This document shows, piece by piece, positions 33,756-37,150 of a DNA stretch of 37,150 bases (within the stretch, counting starts at the first letter, position 1; each line of letters begins with the position of its first letter). The DNA is from Chloroflexota bacterium (GTDB lineage Bacteria; Chloroflexota; Limnocylindria; Limnocylindrales; CSP1-4), in NCBI GenBank assembly GCA_025935925.1, contig JAICUI010000033.1, positions 1-37,150 on the forward strand, written 5' to 3'. The notes below the pieces were generated by a model. That model made no database searches and was not told where the DNA came from. It was given only the letters and a program-made list of their open reading frames with translations. The position numbers were made by a program, and so were the translations under genes.

Positions 33756-34883
33756 TCAGGCGCCGCCGGGCCCCGCGGTCCTCGGCTGCGGCGTGTCGGC
33801 GCGCGGCGCGACGTCCCTCGGCTCGACGGCCTCGCGGTCGCGGCGGCGCGCCCGCTCGCGACGCGCCGTCGCGAGGCGGATGTCGGTGAACGGGATCCGG
33901 ATCTCGCGGAACACCTCGACCGACACGAGGAAGCCGGCGAACAGGAACACGACGCCCAGGAACTTGCCGAGCTGGAACAGCTGCGTCGAGCCGGCCCGGT
34001 TGAGGGAGTCCGTGATCGTCGGGAAGAACGCGCCGAGCGCGATCAGGATCGTCGCCGGGACCCGCGAGTGGAGCCGGCCCGCGACGAGGTCGCGCACGGC
34101 GCCCGGCAGCGACGCGACGAGGTTGACGACGATCGCCACGGGCGCGATGCACAGGTTGAACAGGAACTGGTCGCCCGGCTGGTTGGGATCGAGCGAGTAC
34201 GGCAGCACGCGCTTCTTGGGCATGAACATGTAGGTCGAGAAGATCGCGCCGAGCAGCAGCGACAGGGCGCCCGGGATGTTCATGACCGGCGTCAGCAGGC
34301 GCAGGTACCCCGGCATCGCGTCGCCGATCGGCTGGCCGGTCGCCGGGTCGAGCGCGTAGCCCGGCGCGGGCAGCGGCGGCGTGAGCAGCATCAGCACGAC
34401 GGACAGCACGGTGACGCCGACGATGGCGCCGGCCGCGAACCGCGGCCACGAGTCGTTCTGGAAGTACGTCTCGACCCCGATCGCGACGGCGAGGATCACC
34501 GTCCCGATGAGGTACAGCACCGGCAGCGGACCCGCGCCGGCGTAGTTCGGGCTGTTGCGGATCATGAGGGCGACGAGCCCGGACAGCAGCAGCAGGACGG
34601 CGTACGTGTAGCCGAACCGCGTCCGGCCCAGCAGGAACGCCGTCCCGAGGCCCAGCCAGCCGGCGGTCCAGACGGCGCCGGTCAGGTACCACACCCGGTA
34701 CAGCGGCTCGCTCCAGCCACCGAGCTCGGCCAGCGCCTCCGCGCCCGCGCCGAGCGCATACCACAGCATCCCCACGGCCCACACGAGCTGGAAGCCGTGG
34801 CGGCGCTCGCGCCACTGGTCGACCAGCATCAGCGCGAAGACGAAGGCGAGGAGCGAGGTGAGGGTCGGCAGCAGGGCGGTCAC
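33756..34883 (-). CDS. Polytopic membrane protein of unknown function
   Basis: A 375-residue protein with nine or ten hydrophobic helices. They start at LLPTLTSLLAFVFALMLVDQ and include GFQLVWAVGMLWYALGAGAE, VLYLIGTVILAVAIGVETYF and LGKFLGVVFLFAGFLVSVEV. External or loop segments contain PGYALDPATGQPIGDAMPGY and MPKKRVLPYSLDPNQPGDQF. The C-terminal 45 residues are a charged Arg/Pro tail. I recognise no family. The GTG at 34883 overlaps the stop of the MerR-type gene, so both are coupled. With an orphan response regulator just downstream, a sensing or signal-relaying role is possible but unproven. Confidence 0.75.
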   Translation of the reverse strand: MTALLPTLTSLLAFVFALMLVDQWRERRHGFQLVWAVGMLWYALGAGAEALAELGGWSEPLYRVWYLTGAVWTAGWLGLGTAFLLGRTRFGYTYAVLLLLSGLVALMIRNSPNYAGAGPLPVLYLIGTVILAVAIGVETYFQNDSWPRFAAGAIVGVTVLSVVLMLLTPPLPAPGYALDPATGQPIGDAMPGYLRLLTPVMNIPGALSLLLGAIFSTYMFMPKKRVLPYSLDPNQPGDQFLFNLCIAPVAIVVNLVASLPGAVRDLVAGRLHSRVPATILIALGAFFPTITDSLNRAGSTQLFQLGKFLGVVFLFAGFLVSVEVFREIRIPFTDIRLATARRERARRRDREAVEPRDVAPRADTPQPRTAGPGGA

Positions 34884-35545
34884 GGCGTACGGCCTCCATG
34901 GGCCTCGACGAAGGCGAGCAGGATGCGGTCGAGCAGGCCGGTGGCGGTGTCGTAGAGGTCGGCGACCGCGCCGGCGTCCACGCCCGGACGCCGCGCGATC
35001 GCGCGCAGCTCCGCGAGCAGCGGGCGACGGGCGGCAATCACCATCGCGACGCCGTCCGCGAGCGGGACGCCGGCGGTGGCGGTCCGGGCGCCGAGCTCCG
35101 CCGCGAGCCCGACCGCCTCGCGCTCGGCGTGCGCCCGATCCGCGCCCGTGGCGTCGGCGTGGCGCACGAGCGCCTCCACGAGCCGGCGGCCGAGCGTCCG
35201 GAACGCGTCGTGCGTCGCCGCCGGGACCGTGTCCCGCGGATCCGGGCCCGCGGTGCGACGTGCCCCATAGCGACGGCGGTACGCGGCGGACAGGCGATCC
35301 GCCGTCGCGCCGACGCCGGCCAGGGCGCCGTGCGGGCCGGTGCGCCGGGCGACGATCAGCCCCTCGAGCGCGTGCCGCTCGAAGCGGCGATGCCCGCCGG
35401 GGGTCGTGAACGCCGGGACGCGTCCCTCGTCGGCCCACCGGCGGAGCGTGTCGGGATCGACGCCCAGGAGCCGGCTCGCCTCCCCGAGCGCGAGTCGATC
35501 GGGAGCGGCCGGGTCGAGGACGGGGCGCGGGTCCGGGGCTGGCAT
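34880..35545 (-). CDS. MerR-like HTH regulator with helical (RsbRD-N-like) domain
   Basis: This 221-residue protein has a MerR/excisionase-type winged helix near residues 18-65: LALGEASRLLGVDPDTLRRW, ADEGRVPAFTTPGGHRRF and ERHALEGLI. A linker and an all-helical C-terminal domain of about 120 residues follow (FRTLGRRLVEALVRHADATG, AELGARTATAGVPLADGVAM, AARRPLLAELRAIA, VADLYDTATGLLDRILLAFV). The YG-like/G(V/L)xLxxxVxxxxxxRxPLL pattern resembles the RsbRD_N/helical sensor domain common in Chloroflexota regulators; this reading is inference. The ATG at 35545 has AGGTGG upstream. A longer ATG at 35581 lacks a good site. The gene is followed in overlap by the membrane-protein gene. Confidence 0.75.
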   Translation of the reverse strand: MPAPDPRPVLDPAAPDRLALGEASRLLGVDPDTLRRWADEGRVPAFTTPGGHRRFERHALEGLIVARRTGPHGALAGVGATADRLSAAYRRRYGARRTAGPDPRDTVPAATHDAFRTLGRRLVEALVRHADATGADRAHAEREAVGLAAELGARTATAGVPLADGVAMVIAARRPLLAELRAIARRPGVDAGAVADLYDTATGLLDRILLAFVEAHGGRTP

Positions 35546-35583
35546 GCACCACCTGGGCGCGCCGGGCGGTGGCGCGGCCATGA

Positions 35584-35628
35584 AACCTGGGTAAATCTGG
35601 GTCCTCGGGGACCCGTGGCCGGAGTGTA
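35584..35628 (-). promoter_or_regulatory. Promoter, leader hairpin and 10-base direct repeats
   Basis: An extended -10 box TGC-TACACT (-10 at 35623-35628) would start RNA near 35616. The leader folds into a perfect six-pair hairpin GGGTCC-CCGA-GGACCC (35599-35614). On the plus strand AACCTGGGT (35584-35592) and AATCTGGGT (35594-35602) repeat with a 10-base period, and ACCTGGG recurs at 35551-35557. The repeats, one helical turn apart, are candidate binding sites for the encoded MerR-type protein. Confidence 0.5.
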
Positions 35629-35677
35629 GCAGGCGGGCGCGCGCGGCGGTGAACGCCGTCAGGCGGCTGGGCCGGCC

Positions 35678-36031
35678 TTACGCGGGGACGAACTCGTGGT
35701 CGTCCCGGTGGATGCCGTCGCATAGGCCCCACGACGGCGGATCCGTCGGCAGCGCGACCGGCCGCATGATCTCGCGCACCTCGCCCCGGCGGCAGAACCG
35801 GTACCCGTGCTCCGCCATCCAGCGGCGGACGCACGCCGCGTCCGAATGGAACTGGTGAGGGCCCGGGTTGATGGGCGAGGACTCGGTCCAGCCCACCGCG
35901 ACCTCGGGCGACACGATGTCGAGCAGGTTCACCCGCCACGGCGTGCCGGGGATGATGTCGCGACAGCCGTCGCAGCGGATCGCGACCGTGTCGGTCACGA
36001 TCGTGCGGATCGCGACGCCCATGATGTCCAC
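35678..36031 (-). CDS. Small Cys/His protein of unknown function
   Basis: A 117-residue soluble protein with a likely metal site: CDGC at residues 20-23, His62 and Cys67 in HSDAACVRRW, and another Cys at 80. The CxxC plus HxxxxC spacing is that of small zinc ribbons or treble clefs. The rest shows no known motif; CDGIHRDDHEFVPA ends the chain. The GTG at 36031 is chosen because TATCCT lies six bases upstream; an in-frame ATG follows three codons later. It sits directly after tRNA-Glu on the same strand but probably has its own promoter. Confidence 0.65.
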   Translation of the reverse strand: MDIMGVAIRTIVTDTVAIRCDGCRDIIPGTPWRVNLLDIVSPEVAVGWTESSPINPGPHQFHSDAACVRRWMAEHGYRFCRRGEVREIMRPVALPTDPPSWGLCDGIHRDDHEFVPA

Positions 36032-36037
36032 GGCCGG

Positions 36038-36043
36038 AGGATA
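36038..36043 (-). promoter_or_regulatory. Extended -10 box TGC-TATCCT
   Basis: TATCCT with upstream TGC is followed by six bases and the GTG at 36031. A -35 element at normal spacing would fall inside the tRNA-Glu gene. Transcription may therefore overlap processing of the tRNA 3' end. Confidence 0.5.
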
Positions 36044-36053
36044 GCAGGGGCGC

Positions 36054-36130
36054 TGGTACCCCCAGCCGGATTCGAACCGGCGATCTCCACCTTGAAAGGG
36101 TGGCGTCCTAGGCCTCTAGACGATGGGGGC
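36054..36130 (-). tRNA. tRNA-Glu (UUC)
   Basis: The minus strand reads GCCCCCA acceptor 5' strand, D arm GTCTAGAGGCCTAGGAC, anticodon stem CCACC/GGTGG with loop CTTTCAA (anticodon TTC), T arm GCCGGTTCGAATCCGGC and acceptor TGGGGGT followed by A and a genome-encoded CCA. The G1-T72 wobble is the only non-Watson-Crick acceptor pair. The length is 77 bases with CCA. The sequence is very close to common bacterial tRNA-Glu genes. Confidence 0.96.
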
Positions 36131-36143
36131 GTCGCGGGCCGCG

Positions 36144-36149
36144 AGTGTA
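36144..36149 (-). promoter_or_regulatory. Extended -10 box TGG-TACACT of tRNA-Glu
   Basis: TACACT with TGG upstream ends 13 bases before the tRNA 5' end, so the precursor would have a short leader. No -35 match is seen. Confidence 0.5.
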
Positions 36150-36165
36150 CCAGCGCAGGTGGGCG

Positions 36166-36555
36166 CTACCCCGCGGACGTGCCGCCCCAGATCATGCTCA
36201 TGATTGCCGCGCCGGCGAGCGCCATCAGCGCGGCGGCCGCGAGCAGTCCACCGAACAGCGCCGTCGCGACCGCGGTCCCGTCGCGGCCCGCATGCCCCGA
36301 CCGCACCACGGACACGAGCGCCAGCACCGCCATCGCGGCGAACACCAGGCCGATCACCGCGAAGCCCGAGGCCATCAGCGGCACCTGGAGCGTGTCGCGG
36401 ACGAGCAGCGAGTAGGCCAGGAACGCGAGCCCGCCGATGAGCGCGATGCACAGGATCACCCGCACGGGCGTGATCGCGACCGGACCCAGGTGCGGGCCCG
36501 GCCGGCGCTTGGGCGCACTCGTGGCCGCGGGGGCGGCCGGCTGGCGGGACGTCAT
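36166..36555 (-). CDS. Small four-helix membrane protein
   Basis: A 129-residue protein with a Pro/Ala/Arg-rich cytoplasmic N-terminus and probably four transmembrane helices: VRVILCIALIGGLAFLAYSL, LMASGFAVIGLVFAAMAVLA, a third around TAVATALFGGLLAAAALMAL and a final short one running to the C-terminus. The basic loop RSGHAGRDG fits a cytosolic side. I do not recognise the family. The ATG at 36555 follows TACCCT by nine bases. It is not in an obvious operon: the tRNA follows 35 bases after its stop and a methyltransferase gene precedes it. Confidence 0.68.
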   Translation of the reverse strand: MTSRQPAAPAATSAPKRRPGPHLGPVAITPVRVILCIALIGGLAFLAYSLLVRDTLQVPLMASGFAVIGLVFAAMAVLALVSVVRSGHAGRDGTAVATALFGGLLAAAALMALAGAAIMSMIWGGTSAG

Positions 36556-36564
36556 CGTCGCCGG

Positions 36565-36570
36565 AGGGTA
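36565..36570 (-). promoter_or_regulatory. Extended -10 box TGC-TACCCT
   Basis: TACCCT with TGC upstream ends nine bases before the ATG at 36555, a leaderless or nearly leaderless arrangement. Confidence 0.45.
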
Positions 36571-36624
36571 GCAGGCAGGATGGTTCGGGCAGGACCGGCG
36601 CGGGCGGGATCGAGCGGCGCGCCG

Positions 36625-37150
36625 TCAGCCCGGAGCGGACCCGGGGACGGGCTTCGTGCGGTGGTACACGGCGACGTTCCAGCTCAGGCGCGGCCGGCGG
36701 ATCGACGCGGCCACGGCCTCGCCGCGGTCGCCCAGCGACGCGAGCCGCTCGCGCGCCTCGTCGACCGACGCGAACGTCCAGAAGCAGTGGACGACCCGGA
36801 TCTTGAACCCGGCCCCGCGCAGGAACGGTCCCTCGCGCCGGCTCCACAGGACGTACTCGGGCGCATCGGGCGCGCGCAGGGCCGACACGTCGTCGCGGCC
36901 GTAGTCGTGGACGACGAGCAGCCGGCCCCCGGGCCGCAGCACCCGGTCGACCTCGGCGAGCTCCGCCTCGTCGATCCCCCGGAACCCCGTCCACATCGCG
37001 ACGACGGCGGACTGGCTGCCATCCGGCGCCGGCACGCGGAGCGGAGCGTCCGACGGGACGAGGAGCGGGCCGTCCGCGGTTCGCTCGCCCGGCGCGGGTC
37101 GCTCGCCCGCCGCGCCGTCCGTGGCCGCGCCGTCCGCCGCCGCGCCGTCC
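36625..37150 (-). CDS. SAM-dependent methyltransferase-like protein, C-terminal part
   Basis: The frame stays open through the right edge, so the N-terminus is outside the window. The visible part has AVVAMWTGFRGIDEAELAEV and DRVLRPGGRLLVVHDYG, motif IV/post-IV elements of class I methyltransferases, followed by ASVDEARERLASLGDRGEAV and a final NVAVYHRTKPV strand. The SAM-binding GxGxG would lie upstream. Between them is an unusual linker of short Asp-Gly-Ala-Ala and Gly-Glu-Arg units encoded by a DNA repeat at the edge. An internal GTG at 37035 could start a short protein, but that would lack the cofactor site, so a cut gene is more likely. Confidence 0.7.
   Translation of the reverse strand, partial: DGAAADGAATDGAAGERPAPGERTADGPLLVPSDAPLRVPAPDGSQSAVVAMWTGFRGIDEAELAEVDRVLRPGGRLLVVHDYGRDDVSALRAPDAPEYVLWSRREGPFLRGAGFKIRVVHCFWTFASVDEARERLASLGDRGEAVAASIRRPRLSWNVAVYHRTKPVPGSAPG
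37100..37150. repeat. 15-base tandem repeat at the window edge
   Basis: Units of CGCGCCGTCCG followed by TGGC or CCGC repeat with a 15-base period and run off the edge. They encode Asp-Gly-Ala-Ala-type units of the methyltransferase linker. Confidence 0.6.

Noticed and set aside
36054..36130. tRNA-Glu as an attachment site of an integrated element
   Set aside because: No integrase gene, no repeated tRNA 3' end and no change in gene character are seen on either side within the window.

Overview
The window is a very GC-rich bacterial chromosome segment with almost no non-coding space. It has no insertion sequences, phage genes or CRISPR arrays. Genes use many GTG starts, and ten gene pairs overlap by exactly four bases (GTGA or ATGA). 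The gene set fits a high-GC Gram-positive-like lineage: split NHEJ enzymes, DesK/DesR-type and MprAB/PepD-type modules, a PASTA kinase, a long bL25/Ctc, and DUF4349, DUF4173 and DUF2199 proteins. My best guess is Chloroflexota (Limnocylindria-like), with Actinomycetota as the alternative. This is inference, because no rRNA or other decisive marker is present.

Layout. 1-2725 (+): the 3' end of an NHEJ polymerase gene, overlapped by an AMP-forming acyl-CoA synthetase. 2755-9632 (-): a complete liu-type leucine/isovalerate catabolic operon (acyl-CoA dehydrogenase, methylcrotonyl-CoA carboxylase beta, methylglutaconyl-CoA hydratase, biotin-carrying alpha subunit, HMG-CoA lyase) ending with a VOC protein. 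9664-13273 (-): an ABC-2 transporter plus a DesK/DesR two-component pair, with two matching palindromic sites upstream. 13369-14460 (-): a LigC-type ATP-dependent DNA ligase. 14607-19723: a DUF4349 lipoprotein, a DUF4173 membrane protein, a methyltransferase, a DUF2199 protein and ribosomal protein bL25. 19911-23813 (+): response regulator, sensor kinase and HtrA protease, an envelope-stress module. 23853-27178 (-): folB, folP, folC and a coupled Cys-containing protein. 27295-29231 (+): a membrane-anchored Ig-like protein and a zinc-ribbon protein. 29233-32156 (-): a PASTA Ser/Thr kinase and galU. 32243-35545 (-): alpha/beta hydrolase, orphan LuxR-type regulator, polytopic membrane protein and a MerR-headed regulator. 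35678-37150 (-): a small Cys protein, tRNA-Glu(UUC), a four-helix membrane protein and a methyltransferase cut by the window edge.

The strongest pattern beyond the genes is promoter architecture. Many monocistronic or operon-leading genes carry a TANNNT-like -10 box whose last base lies 6 to 9 bases before the start codon. That predicts leaderless mRNAs starting at the ATG or GTG itself. Genes inside operons are instead translationally coupled. I found no convincing single novel defence or mobile system. The most unusual items are the leaderless promoters, the paired operators of the DesKR transporter operon, the non-IVD active-site Glu in the liu dehydrogenase, the shortened biotin-carboxylase N-domain, and the MerR/helical-sensor operon with its 10-bp repeated operator.
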